Shown here in pieces: positions 43,303 through 55,359 of a stretch of 64,000 nt of DNA (its first letter is position 1; each line of letters starts with the position of its first letter). The notes under the pieces are model-generated. The model ran no database searches, was not told the origin of the DNA, and worked only from the letters and a program-made list of their open reading frames with translations. Both the position numbers and the translations under genes were made by a program. The stretch covers positions 27,413,816 to 27,477,815 of the forward strand of contig JAQNBH010000012.1 in the NCBI GenBank assembly GCA_028752905.1. The letters run 5' to 3'. The DNA is from Cladorhizidae sp. MBARI D1340-BT2. Its lineage: Eukaryota; Porifera; Demospongiae; Poecilosclerida; Cladorhizidae.

Positions 43303-45619
43303 CCCTTCCTTAAGAAGTATGGAGTAGTTAGCAGGAGAGTGTGTGCAAATTGTCACTTCTGATCTGTGAACAATACTTGTCTTGTTTGGCTGTTGGTCGG
43401 CTTGTGTCAGTGCATTCAATTGGCTCTAATCAAATGCACATCCTTACCATTTCGTCCTTCCTCACCGTTAGGATTGGAAATGACCAGGGGTCTTAGATGG
43501 TTCCATAATATTATGTTCCAACAATGTCTGGATTTCCTTGTGAATACCATCTTCACAACTCTTGAGGACTTGCCTTGGCGGAATCCTGTTGGGCTGGGCT
43601 TGCTTGGTCTCAAGGCATTTCCCACTGCCGTTGTTTCCCCAGAGATATTTGTGAAGACTATTGGGGAAGTATCCATCAAGCATTGGAGTTGTGAAGTCTG
43701 TTCATCATTTAAGTTTGGCCCCATGAGAGCTTTTGAATCTGATTCTCATAGGGTTGGTAAGAGAAGTCCCTGCAGAGTTTCTTCATCTGTTAAGGTGATA
43801 GAAAATACATATGCCACTGGACTGTGCCAGGACTTCATCATGTTGACATGAATAGTTATATGCCTTTTCTTTCTGTCATGCATGTGCACTCTGTATGTAA
43901 CTGGTGCTATGTGCTGCATCTGTTCCAGGTTCTCCCTCATGGTTGTTAGACATTGAACAGCAGTGGTGTGTTGACTGACCTTCTTAATAATTTGTTTCAA
44001 TGTGGCATGAAACCAATTTAACATACTGTTCGTCTGAGGGAGGTGTGGACTTGCTTTGATGTGGTGAATGTCTAGTTTCTGATATAAGGTTGTCACTAGA
44101 ATGACACCAAATTAATGCCCTGATCTGTCAGTAGCTTACCTGGGGGAGATCCATCAAAGCAGAAGAAAGAGTTTCAACAACAGCTTTCCTGAATAGTGTG
44201 GCATCACCATCTGGCAAAATCCATGGATGTTAACAGATCTTGTTGCCGGCTCTAGTGTGAGGCAAAGGGTCAACTATATCAAAAGCTACCCTTGTCAGTA
44301 ATTCTGTGATAATTGGCATAGAGATTAGTGGAGCAAGGGTCTGTGGACATCTACCTCCCTTATGGCATTTAGCCAGGATTCACAGGCTTGATTCACATCC
44401 CGGCTGAGGCCTGGCCAGTAAAAGTGGGCCAACAGTCTGTGTCTGGCTTTGTTGTACCCGAGATGACCGATCATGTGGAGTGTGTGAGCTATGGCTTGCT
44501 GTTGTCTGTTGCCTGGCAACACTGGTTGGTGCATTTCATTGTCTAACTTGTCATGTCCACATCTAAACAACAACAATCCAACCTTACAAAACTAATCAGA
44601 GTTCCCCTGGTTCAGCGATTCTCACTCTTTGTGCAAGTATGAGTTGTTCTGTTGCCCAGCACTAAAGTCTGGCAACCGTGTTCATCAACACAGACTTGTT
44701 TACCAACTATTTTAGAGGTTGTGTTCTCATCTGGTTGAGAGATGTATTCTCATCTATTCGAGTGGTGTGTTCTCATCTGGTCGAGTGAGTGCTTATCTGG
44801 TTGATAGGGCATGTTCTCATCTGGTCGAGTGAGTGCAGTCTTATCTGGTTGAGAGGGTGTGTTCTCATCTAATTTAGAGGATGTGTTCATCTCAGGAATG
44901 ACAGATGGGATAGAGACAATTTGTCATTTGCTTTATCTGGGTTCTGATCCAGGTCAATCAAAATATCGCTGTCATTTCCAACTAACTCCTCCCACGGTGT
45001 GAGTATTTCTCCTGAGTTCACTGTAGCTATCTCATCAGCCTGCAAGTGTTGTTACTCTTGCTCTGCAGCTTATCTGGTCTGTACCAACATAGCTTGTGTT
45101 TAAATCATCAGTCTCTCTTTCACTAATGGCTCAATTAAGTGGTTTAGAAAGGGAGCATCTTGACCCAGTAGAATATCAGCAGTGGTGCCATCAGCCACAG
45201 CTCCTTGAAGTTTTGCAGTCTCCCACCTATGTCAATGTGTATGTTTGCTAAGTCAGTGGACCAGTCACCCTTACTAAGGAAACCTTATCTCCCTCCAAAG
45301 AGCCTTCCAGAAGTGGAGTCTTGGAAACCACAGAGTGTGAAGCTGCTGTGTCTAACTTGATGGTTGCATCCTTGCCATTCAGTAAGCCCTATACCAGGTA
45401 GTCAAGTGAATGATGGCAGGTGGGACACCAAAGGTATATTTTCTCTTAGGGATACTTGGCTGGTCCCGGCTTATTCACAACATGGTTATGTGTTTGTTGG
45501 TAAGGGGTCCTTCTCTTATATTTTCCGAGCACTAGATGGACCAAGTGAGGTATTTGTCAACCATAGTGCCAACTTTTTTGAGTGTGGCTGGGTCTTTGTT
45601 CCTCACTGCCAAAGCAATA
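43303..45619 (-). mobile_element. Gmr1-like gypsy fragment, family a (U4)
   Basis: Same domain order as U3: protease, H2C2 motif (44573-44390), integrase core and tail (44096-43860), reverse transcriptase start (43690-43420). It lacks the private duplication of U3. Confidence 0.7.
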
Positions 45620-45885
45620 TGTGGTGGAAGCATCCTCTAAACATGCACAGCAAATCTTTTACCAGCTTCTTCTGGGCTGTTTGTCCCTAGCAGTACACTG
45701 TGTAGCACTTTTGTTTGGCTTGATAGTAGCCTCCCACCATCAACTATCAAGCCAAACAAAAGTGTGACATTGTGTACTGCTAGGGACAAAGATTTAAGTA
45801 ACTATTGTGTAGCTGGTTGAAGCAGCCCAGAAGAAACTGGTAAAAGATTTGCTGTGGAGCATGTTTTGAGGATGCTTCCACCACA
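45620..45885. repeat. Inverted-repeat element (U4)
   Basis: As U3: outer GTGGTGGAAGCATCC arms, loop AGCCTCCCACCATCA. Confidence 0.8.
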
Positions 45886-45929
45886 AATGACCAATGAGTG
45901 TGTACTATGCAATCATGTTAATACCAATA

Positions 45930-46018
45930 TAAGGGTGAGGTGAGAGGTCTCATACATTAACATAAGGGTGAGTGTTAATTGATGGTTGTGCAGGCTAAGT
46001 GTTGTCTGATAGGCTTGG
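45930..46018. repeat. Direct repeat, right copy (U4)
   Basis: Partner of 43208-43297. Confidence 0.6.
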
Positions 46019-46196
46019 GTGAATGCATGTGATTCCTGACTTGATTGAATGCTAGAGTGTATAAGCACAGTCATGCATCAGACTGATGCAGGCCTGGAGC
46101 TGCCCGACTGCTGAATCTCAATTCTCAAGACTATGGTGTGAAGCTATACCAATCACTGGCTGACAGATAATTAATCACGTGCATTTCAAGTGACAC

Positions 46197-46583
46197 ATGT
46201 TGCCTGTGAGTATAGATGTGTTGCCAGTGAGTATAAATGTGTTGCCAGTGAGTATAAATATGTTGCCAGTGAGTATAAATATGTTGCCAGTGAGTATAAA
46301 TGTGTTGCCAGTGAGTATAAATGTGTTGCCAGTGAGTATAAATGTGTTGCCAGTGAGTATAAATGTTTTGCCAGTGAGTATAAATGTGTTGCCAGTGAGT
46401 ATAAATATGTTGCCAGTGAGTATAAATGTGTTGCCAGTGAGTATAAATGTGTTGCCAGTGAGTATAAATGTGTTGCCAGTGAGTATAAATGTGTTGCCAG
46501 TGAGTATAAATGTGTTGCCAGTGAGTATAAATGTTTTGCCAGTGAGTATAAATGTGTTGCCAGTGAGTATAAATGTGTTGCAT
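46197..46583 (+). repeat. 21-bp minisatellite, about 18 copies (U4)
   Basis: Same unit and shared ATATGTT and ATGTTTT variants as U3. Confidence 0.95.
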
Positions 46584-46950
46584 TGTCTCCGTGTCTTCAT
46601 ATGCCCCTGAAGGCTAAAGCATTCAGTTAAATCATTGGCAAATTTTTTTTAGAAAGATAAGTCATCGGAACGAGTCAACTTTCATATCGCAGCTGTCAGA
46701 ATGGAAAGGTTGCTAGTTAATCGCTGATGCAGAAATAGAAAATACAGAGCATACAAATGATGCGTCACAAGAAATTGAGCATACAGGATTTTTATTTATT
46801 TTATTTAGCATAAATGTTTGAGATAAGCATTTTATAATACACGGGAGGAAATGAGTCTCATAAGATCAATGAAGTACTAGCTATATTGCTTATTAATAAT
46901 TTATTTAGCTAATACATAATGTTTTGGCTGTGTTAGTGCTTTTGGTTCAG

Positions 46951-49900
46951 GTGATCAGCCTGGTAGTGGCAGTGAGGGTGAGAAAACCTTTAATTAGTGC
47001 TACTTTTCATCAGCTTTTACATGTCTTGGTATATAGTCCCATTCACAAATCCATGGCTGCGTATAGGAATAGGACTGGATTTTTTTGTGATTTATAAGTT
47101 TCGCTTCACAAGTTTCAAAAAGCTGGGATAATATTTCAGACATGTTACATATTAATGGGTGTGGCTATCTGTGTTTTTGCACAGGGGCAGGGTTTCTGGC
47201 GCAACTGGAGGAATCTGGATTTTAATTAAGGGTGGAAAGGGGGCCATGATGGTTAAAGATGTGAAAAAGTTTCTAATGAATTTTAATATAATGCAATTTC
47301 TAAGGGGTGGGCAAAAATGTTCCAAGGGGGAGCAGCCGCCCCCCCCCCCCCCCCTAAATAAAACCCTGGGAGGGAAGGGAGGGAGGATTGGGCACTAAGT
47401 GCAGGAGAACGTGTGAGGGAGGGTGCTAAATAGAGAATGTTTTTGTGTTGGAACTAATGGGAGTAATGTGTATGTGAGTTATGGTGGTGGGGGTTAGTGT
47501 GTGCATGATTTAGTTGGTGGGTAGAGGGGGTATGAGTTGTGTGGTGTGTGTATGAGTTTGGTAGTGGGAGAGGTGTGTGCAAGAGGTGGTATTGTGGGCG
47601 TGGTGTGTGTGTATGAGGTGGGCATGGTGTGTGTGTATGAGGTGGTGTTTGTGGGCTTGGTGTGTGTGGGTTGTGGGATAAGTGAAGTGGGTTAGTGGTG
47701 TGTTTGTGTGGGTTGAGGTGTCATTTGGTTGGGATGGTGGGGGTGATGTGGGTATGATTGGTATAGTGGGGTGTGTGTATATGAGTTGCTGGTTTAGGAT
47801 GGTGTATGTCGGGAAACTGAACTGATTTATTGCATATTTAGTAATGGTCATGTCACCTCACGAATGTTCTCGATTGATTTTGTCAGTCTTGCATAAAAGT
47901 AATTCAGTGTCTCGAAAATTATCTTATTGCATCGTGTGTGTGTGAGTAGTTAGCGCTGACGAAGACGAGGACAATTGGGACAGATTCTGATATCTTACAG
48001 TGTATGAGTTTGGGTTGTGTTGTGTTGTGCATCACTTGTGGTAGTAGTGGTGTGTGTGTATTATGGAATGTGATACTTAGCACATATCACAGGTTTACTA
48101 TTAGTGGTTAGTAATATCCTGCATGTATGTATACTCTGTAGTTACTGAGGTTTACCATTAAGATCATGCTTGCTATATGTATATCTTGCTATTAATACAT
48201 CTTGCTATTAATAGAATGGTTGGTTTTCTATATAAAGCATATGCCTGTCTAGTTCTGGGATTCATCTTGAAATAGTTATACCACATGGTGGCAGTGGTGA
48301 ACTATGGCACAAATACGTCTCCAACTCCAGAGCCTTTTAACTTTCAAAACCCTGATTACTGGCCCAGATGGAATGCCGATTCACACAATTTCACGAGCCA
48401 TCTTCTCTAACTGCGGACAGTGACACCAACAAATCAATACACTTCTTAACTGCTTGGGCAAAGAAGCAGAAGTGGTACTCGTGTCTATGAATATCGCATA
48501 GGAAGAAGACACAGTCTATGACACCGTCGTAACAAAATTTGATGCCTTCTTCCAAGTGTGACGAAACTTGGTTTTCTAGAGAGCAAGATTCAACTAGCAT
48601 AATGAACTCCGAGTCGAGATGATTGAACACTACATAATGGAACTCTATATGATGGCTGAAACCTGTGACTACTGGGAAATGAAGAATTAAATGATCCAAG
48701 ATCGGCAGGTATTAGGAATTAGTGGCAGCGCACTATTACAGTGACTCCAATTGGATGCAGCACTAACTCTTGCCATACAATATTCTCACAAGCAACTAAA
48801 GAAACTTCAATTGACTGACACTAGCCAGATCCTAAATGGACCTTACAGGAAGAAGCTGAATGGTATGGGTATGTTTGATGCAACTATCTCCCATGGCAAT
48901 AAGTTGAAGAGGCACCCCAAGTTTGTAATTGACGGTCTGAAGACTAACTTACTCGTACAGCCAGCTATATCTGCCCTGAATCATGCAGTATAATTAGCGT
49001 AAATGTCGAGCAAAACTCCGACATTCATGCCAGCATAACGCAGAAGAATCCATCGGTCTTCCAAGGCCTAGAAATCTAGGAGAGGAGTATGAAGTCAAAC
49101 TCAAGGCTGATGCTAAGCCATACTCTCTCTTGGCTCTGAGACATATCCCATTACCTCTAAGGCCAAAGGTGAAAGAGGAGCTTACCGGGATGGAATCTAA
49201 CAGTGTCATATCCAAAGTGGAAGAACCAACACCTTGCTCTGCAGGAATGGCCAAAGAAATCTGGAGCAATTCCAATTAGTATCCACCTCAAGCATCTAAA
49301 TGAGAATGTCCTCAGGGAGGTACATCCACTGCCAAAAGTGGATGACTCACACTCAGCTAACAGGAGCCAAGGTTTTCAGTAAACTTGATGCAAGTGGATT
49401 CCGGCAAATTCCTTTAGCCAAGACATCACGACCCCTAATGACCTTCATCACTCCTTTCGGATGGTACTACTTGAACACGCTGCTATTTGACATCTAGTGC
49501 ACCAGAACACTTTAAGACATGAAAGAGCAGAATACACTGAGGACTACAAGGAGCTCTCTGCCTGATGGATGATGTTCTAGTGTTTGGAAAGGACAAGGAG
49601 GAACATGATGTTTGCCTGACAGCTGTGCTTGAGTGCATCAAAGCAGCTAGAGCTACACTCAACCCAAGCAAATGCGAGTTTGAGAAATCAAAACTGAAAT
49701 TCCTTGCTCACATCATAGACTCAAATGGAATCCAGGCAGATCCAGACGAGACATCTGCCATTTGTGAAATGAAGCCACCCACAAAGATTCCAGAGCTGCG
49801 ACGCCTCATGGGGATGGCAAATCAGCTGGGGAAATTTCCAAGCAAACTAGCAGAGATCACTCAAACTCTTCCATTGCTACTTAGCAAGAAAACAACTTGG

Positions 49901-52900
49901 ATGTGGTGATGTGCTCAACAGCAGGCCTTCACCAACCTCAAAGAAGAGGTATCAAAACTAATGATACTGGCTCTCTATGACCCACAAGCACCAACAAAAA
50001 TATCAGCAGATGCCTCATCATGTGGACTGGGAGCAGTTTTGTTACAAGAAAACAGCTCTAACTGGAAACCAGTTGCATATGCCTCCAGCTCAATGACAGA
50101 AACTGAACAAAGAATGCCCAACTTGAGAAAGAGACATTGGCCACCACCCGGGCATGGAGAAGTTTGCGAGCTATGTACATGGAATGAAATTTCTCATTGA
50201 AACCGGCCACAAACCGTTAGTACCTCTTCTAGGTATGCAAGACCTAGACAAGCCCCCACCCAGAGTGGGCCTAACACATCACACCCCTCCCCCCTTTCTT
50301 CTGGAGTTTGGAGTAGTTGGCTGGAGCAGGAGTGAAATTTTTCACTTCTGATCTGTAAACAATACATGTCTTGTCTGGCTGTTGGTTGGCTTGTGTCATG
50401 CATTCAATTGGCTGTATTCAATGCACATCCTCACCACATCACCTTTCTTCTTCACCTGTAGAATTGGAAATGACCATGGGCTCTTACATGCTTCTAGAAT
50501 ATTATGTTCCAACAATGTCTGAATTTCCTTGTGAATACCATCTACACAACTCTTGCGGACTTGCCTTGCTGGAATCCTGATGGGCTTGGCTTACTTCTCA
50601 ATGGCATGTTCCACTGCCGTTGTTTTACCAGAGCTATTTGTGAAGACTGTAGGGGAAGTATCTATCAAGCATTGGAGCAGTAAATCTGTCCATCATTTAA
50701 GTTTGGTCCCATGAGAGCTTTAGAGTCTAATTCCCATAGGGTTGGTAAGAGAAGTCCCTGCAGAATCTTTATTTGTTAGGATGATACAAAATACAGATAC
50801 CACTGAACTGTGCCAGAACTTCATCATGTTGACATGAATTGTTTTCTTTCTGTCATGCATGTGCACTCTGTATGTAACTGTTGATACTTTGCTGATGATT
50901 TCATAAGGTCATTGCGATTGGGCCATGAGTTTGCCAGAAGCAACTGGTGTGAGTATCAACACTTGCTTACCCAGTTTGAAGGTTTATTTTCTAGCTTTCA
51001 GGTTGAAATGACTTTCTTTCTGTTCTTGGTAGTTGTCCTATTTGGCTGAGCTATTTGCTGCATCTGTTCTAGGCTCACCATTGAACAACAGTGGTGTCTT
51101 TACACGGACTGTCAGTCCAGGTCTCCTTCAAAATCTGCAGAGGTCCTCTAACATGAAAACTGAAGACTAGTTTAAAGGGAGAAAATGGTCTGGATTTATT
51201 GGTGTCTTCCTTTTACCAAACAAGATTTGCAGGAAGCAACGTGCCCCACTCTTGTTTGTGTTTACTGACCTTCTTAATCATTTGTTTCAATGTGGCATGA
51301 AACTGTTCGTCTGAGGGTGTTATGGACTTGCTTTGATATGGTGAATGCCTAGTTTCTTATATAAGGTTGTCACAAGAATGACACAAAATTGCTGCCCTGA
51401 TCTGTCAGTAGTTAGCTGATATTTCTGGGGGAGAGAATAAGTCCATCAAAGCAGAAGAAAGAGTTTCAGCAACAGCTTTCCTGAGTAGTGTTGTATCACT
51501 GTCTGGCAAAATCCATGGATGTTAACAGATCTTGTTGCCGGCTCTAGTGTGAGGCAAAGGGTCAATTATATCAAAAGCTACCCTTGTCATTAGTTCTGTG
51601 ATAATTGGCATAGAGATTAGTGGAGCCAGGGTCTGTGGGCGTCTACCTGCCTTCTGGTATTTAGTGCAGGATTCACATTTTGAGTGCATGCATTACTTAA
51701 AGTGTTAATTGTGAATGTGGTTGTGGTGTAGTGATGTAATGTCAAGTGGAATCTCTGTGCATGTAATTATGGTTACTTCCTGTATCCTGGCAGGACTTAT
51801 AAAAGGTCCTGTCAGCCATTTGTGATTAGTCTTGTCTTCACCATAGTTTTCGTCAGTTCATAAGTTATACCTAGACACCCTAAATCTCTCTGGGTAGGTA
51901 TTAACTAAGGCGATACTTAGAGATAGACTCTGGTGGCAGCACCTATTAACTGAAGGGAGAAGGTAATCCTAACCGAGGAACCTTATAAGACACCTTCTTT
52001 AAAACACCAACTAGCCCTTCACAAGTGGGTGTGGTGGAGGCCAGCTGGTGTGAAGTATCCTTCCTGTGGGAGTATGAAGCTATCTAATGTGTAGTTGTAC
52101 TTGGTGGTGGTACTAGTATAGTGTGTGCATGTGGTAAGTCAGTGTTGTAGGTGGAGATGTGCTTTTCCCCTTCATGTCAGAAGTAAGAGATGTTAAGAGA
52201 TGGATGAAGCCACTTTTGTCATTGATGATAGTAAGACCAATTGGAGCACCCACTCTCTGGGGACCCATCAGTGAGAGACTACTTCTAGCAGGAGTGTAGC
52301 TCTTGGCCATACCAGGGAGCTTATTGTTTTTCTTTCTCTCTGTATAATAATAGCAGACACTAACTTGATACAGGAATCTCATTACACAGCCTTTGACACA
52401 TAGGTATCTTCATCAGTAAGAATGAGGTGCTGCTTGCCTGATGGTGTATATATATATATGTATATATATATATATAAGGTTAAGCATGTCATGCACTTCT
52501 GTGATTGGTCCATGTGAAATGTTGAATGGTGTGATTGACAGAGATATAATGTGGTGATGTGGATGACTGGGGGTGTGATAGGACTAGCAGAGAAGACAAA
52601 AAAAACTAGATAGCTCTACTTTTTGTTTAATTAAAACTTAGCTACAGGCAGAGTTAATTTGTCCTTAGTTTAGAATGTTATGTTGCTATGTGTTGACTGG
52701 TGTTGATTGGTCTGTTCTGCTTAACATTTTGTTCTTGTTTTCTGTGCTGCTGTTCTTGTTTGGGTCTGTCTATTGGGGAGAGTGAAGGACATGTGTGGCC
52801 TTATAGTGTCAGCCTAGGAGTATGGGGATGTCCAGTGTAGGCATGTTTGTGTGTCTAGTTATCTAGGGCTGGATCTGGGGGTTGGGCTAGCTGAGTGGAG

Positions 52901-55002
52901 TTGTTTGGTATTTTGATTATGGATGTATGCATGTGTGATGTTGGGAATGAGGCTGTGTGAGTGTAATGCCAGGGCTAGGACTACACATAAGTTTTGCTTG
53001 CAGAGGTGCACAACTTCCACTTCAATACAAATGCTGAAAATCGCAACTGCCAACTTGAACATTCTCTTTCTTGCTGATCCTACCATTTATGGAGGCTCTT
53101 ATTTTGAGGAAAGCTGCACAGGCACCTATACCTTCCAGCAAACACTACCTGCTCTTCTTACTTGGTGTGGCTCAGGAATCCTGTTCTTTCTTTGTGTGAC
53201 TCATGAGAGTAGCTCCTTCTTTGTCTGGCTTGTGAGAGTTACTCCATCTTCATGTGGCTCATGTAACAGAAGTATAGCTTTCTGCTCCTGTCTAATAAAT
53301 AATGCAAGGCATTCATTTACATGGTAGAAGATTCAATGTGTGTGCATTATTTGTTTAGTAAGAGTTTAGTTGTTTCTAAGCACTGGTTTTCTTGCTGGTT
53401 TGGTTAGAAGTGGTGATAGACAACCAGAGTTTATGGTTCACTTGTGGATATACACATGCTTGGTATGTTTAGTAGTAGTGTAAATAAAACCTTCCATTGA
53501 TGCACTCACACAAATAATCCACTCATTGACTAGCTGTTGTTGTTGCAGCAGATGTTACTGGAAGAACTAATGAAGAAGCAGCTGCCATCACTACATTCTC
53601 AAGCAGCATCAAGGCACAGGTTAGCAAAACCATCTATCAGGGTTTCACAGGGAGTCAGGGGATCAGGGATAACCCCACCTCCCAACTACACCACAAGGAT
53701 TTAAAAAATTCTGGTGTCATAATAAGTATATTGTATGCATTCACTATTTGTTTTGCAGCTAATGTTAGTTAATTAACAATTTCAGTTAATGAACTTGGCA
53801 ATTAAGTAGACAACATGTATAATACATTCCTAAGATTTTACTCTTTGAATATGTCAAAGTTGCACTAAAACCTTCTAAAGTCAGTTCAAGTCCTTCAATT
53901 GTGATTCACCTGAGCCTAGCCAGGTTAGTGTTACTTATCTATTTCCAAGACTTAACTTAATAAACTTCATCTAACCAAAAATCAGGCTAATGGGTCCATG
54001 TAGTAAGGATAGCTATGAAAAATGCCAGGCTGGACACTCATCCCCACTCTTCCCAGCAACTAAAATGTCTCTATGAAGCCATGATCTTCATGCTATATTA
54101 GTTGTTTCTGTTGTTATTTTAGTTATTATTGTAGAAATATGACGAACTGCTGGCCAAAGTTCCAGAGTGCAACCGTGCTTACCTAGATGATGTGATAATG
54201 TCAGATGTGGACCTAGGTCGAATTTCTGCAAGACTGTATGTACATAAGGCATATCTGCTAGGACTGAACTGGTCTGACGTGCAGCACATAATGACCACAT
54301 ACAGGGGAAGTTATCTACGAAGGTACTACAATGCTAAATGCGTGAATTGTGGATGTGGATTTATAGATGCACACTATTTACAAGGTGGGCTGTTCTGGAA
54401 CATTGGAGATCTAAAGCTGGTTATCCAAAGACTTACAGGAATCTTCTTCGAGTATGTGTGGAGGGAGATTTGGAGGAATCTGCTGAAGACATTATTTCCA
54501 TCTTAAGCAGCAAAGGTTGGTCTAGATGGTTGTTTTGGTGTGTATATTTTAAGTGGTAAAGGGTGGTCACCCTTAGTCTACATGGGGAGAGTCTTGTTTA
54601 TCTTTTTTTTTACAACTAGATATTACATAAGGTAGAACAATTCTGAATACTTTTGGAACTGGTCAACACGATTCGAATGCATAAATGCTTCTTTGCAAGT
54701 GCGTAGTTTGTAATTATAGATACAGCCTGAAATGTTCTGGCCTGTAATTATCAATTCCTTTTCCTCGTGCTTGCTCTTCACTTGTCCTTCCCCCTCCACA
54801 TTGCTCTGTAAAGTTAACAATGGAGTACAGAAATTGAGTCATGGCCTCTTCTGCTTTACTTACAGCAGTAAGAAAGATGCCATTAAGGGGACGCATGTGC
54901 AGACTAGCAAATCTAGAGGCATCTGAAGAACAACTTCACTGTGCTCACCAAATATGGCTAGCTAGAATAAGCAAACTTATCATTGGGATTGCTATGTTAT
55001 GA
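46951..55002 (+). CDS. Death-domain protein, copy 5 (extended C-terminus)
   Basis: Inferred join: candidate micro-exon 46951-46977 (U4), then 53552-53619, 54135-54322, 54385-54515 and 54866-55002 in U5. The Death core has LGLNWSDVQHI and WAVLEHWRSKAGYPK. The TAG that ends copies 1-4 is TGG here (54955-54957), so the tail runs 15 residues further to TGA at 55000-55002. The 6.6-kb first intron holds the K02A2.6-like and Gmr1-like fragments. The 5' start is unknown. Confidence 0.5.
47188..47368. mobile_element. hAT-type MITE (U4)
   Basis: CAGGGTTTCTGG...AAAACCCTG with a C tract of about 16 (47339-47354). Confidence 0.65.
47430..48060. repeat. G/T-rich degenerate minisatellite (U4)
   Basis: As U3, interrupted by the solo LTR at 47807-47999; a short GGGCATGGTGTGTGTGTATG duplication lies near 47590-47640. 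Confidence 0.8.
47807..47999. mobile_element. 193-bp solo LTR (U4)
   Basis: Same LTR as 32217-32409 with GTGTA at 47802-47806 and 48000-48004; shared by descent. Confidence 0.85.
48069..50270 (+). mobile_element. K02A2.6-like gypsy element (U4)
   Basis: LTR 48069-48285, primer site 48286-48299, decayed gag 48290-48800, protease remnant 48800-48990, reverse transcriptase 49150-49910 (MDDVLVFG near 49570, LMGMANQLGKF near 49810), RNase H start 49960-50260 with SADASSCGLGAVLLQ and GHKPLVPLL. Loses 8 bp near 49249 relative to U3. Not interrupted. Confidence 0.75.
50285..51678 (-). mobile_element. Gmr1-like gypsy fragment, family b (U4)
   Basis: Copy of 38195-39590 with the same breakpoints and order. 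Confidence 0.65.
51680..52576. promoter_or_regulatory. TATA-containing block (U4)
   Basis: Copy of 39592-40503; TATAAAA near 51797. Confidence 0.35.
52923..53327 (+). other. Unit-start open block, 134-codon ORF (U5)
   Basis: Intact counterpart of 40850-41254, with several amino-acid changes. Product unknown. Confidence 0.3.
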
Positions 55003-55198
55003 ACTTTGTGGCTTCCTCACATCTTTCTGGAGATTTTACAATGGGAGTAGCTTCCAGCAATCAATGGAAGGAGAAGTGGTAACATCCATTTTTCTTGAGT
55101 ATTAACTTTCATCATAAGATTTATATTTTAATGAGTATTTTGTTATGTTTTTGCCTGTTTCTACCTCAATGCTCCGTCTTCATCAGGGTGAGAAACAA

Positions 55199-55231
55199 GG
55201 CAACACATTTACACTCACTGGCAACACATTT
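55199..55231 (-). repeat. Inverted minisatellite seed (U5)
   Basis: Same arrangement as U3 and U4. Confidence 0.6.
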
Positions 55232-55270
55232 CATTTACATTTACAAAAATAAGGTAATTACAAACAACCA

Positions 55271-55357
55271 GTGTGTGAGGTGAGAGGTCCCACACATTAA
55301 CATGTGGGCGAGTGTAAATTGTTGATTGTGCAGGCTAAGTGTTGCCAGTTAGGCCTG
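55271..55357. repeat. Direct repeat, left copy (U5)
   Basis: Right copy at about 57990-58077. Confidence 0.6.
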
Positions 55358-55359
55358 GG

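Larger units (their letters stand above)
40504..52576. repeat. Tandem segmental unit U4
   Basis: Fourth copy, 12.1 kb, with no private transposon insertion. By eye it is nearly identical to U3 and U5 along its whole length, including introns and decayed transposons, so the duplication is recent or the copies are homogenised by conversion. Confidence 0.85.
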
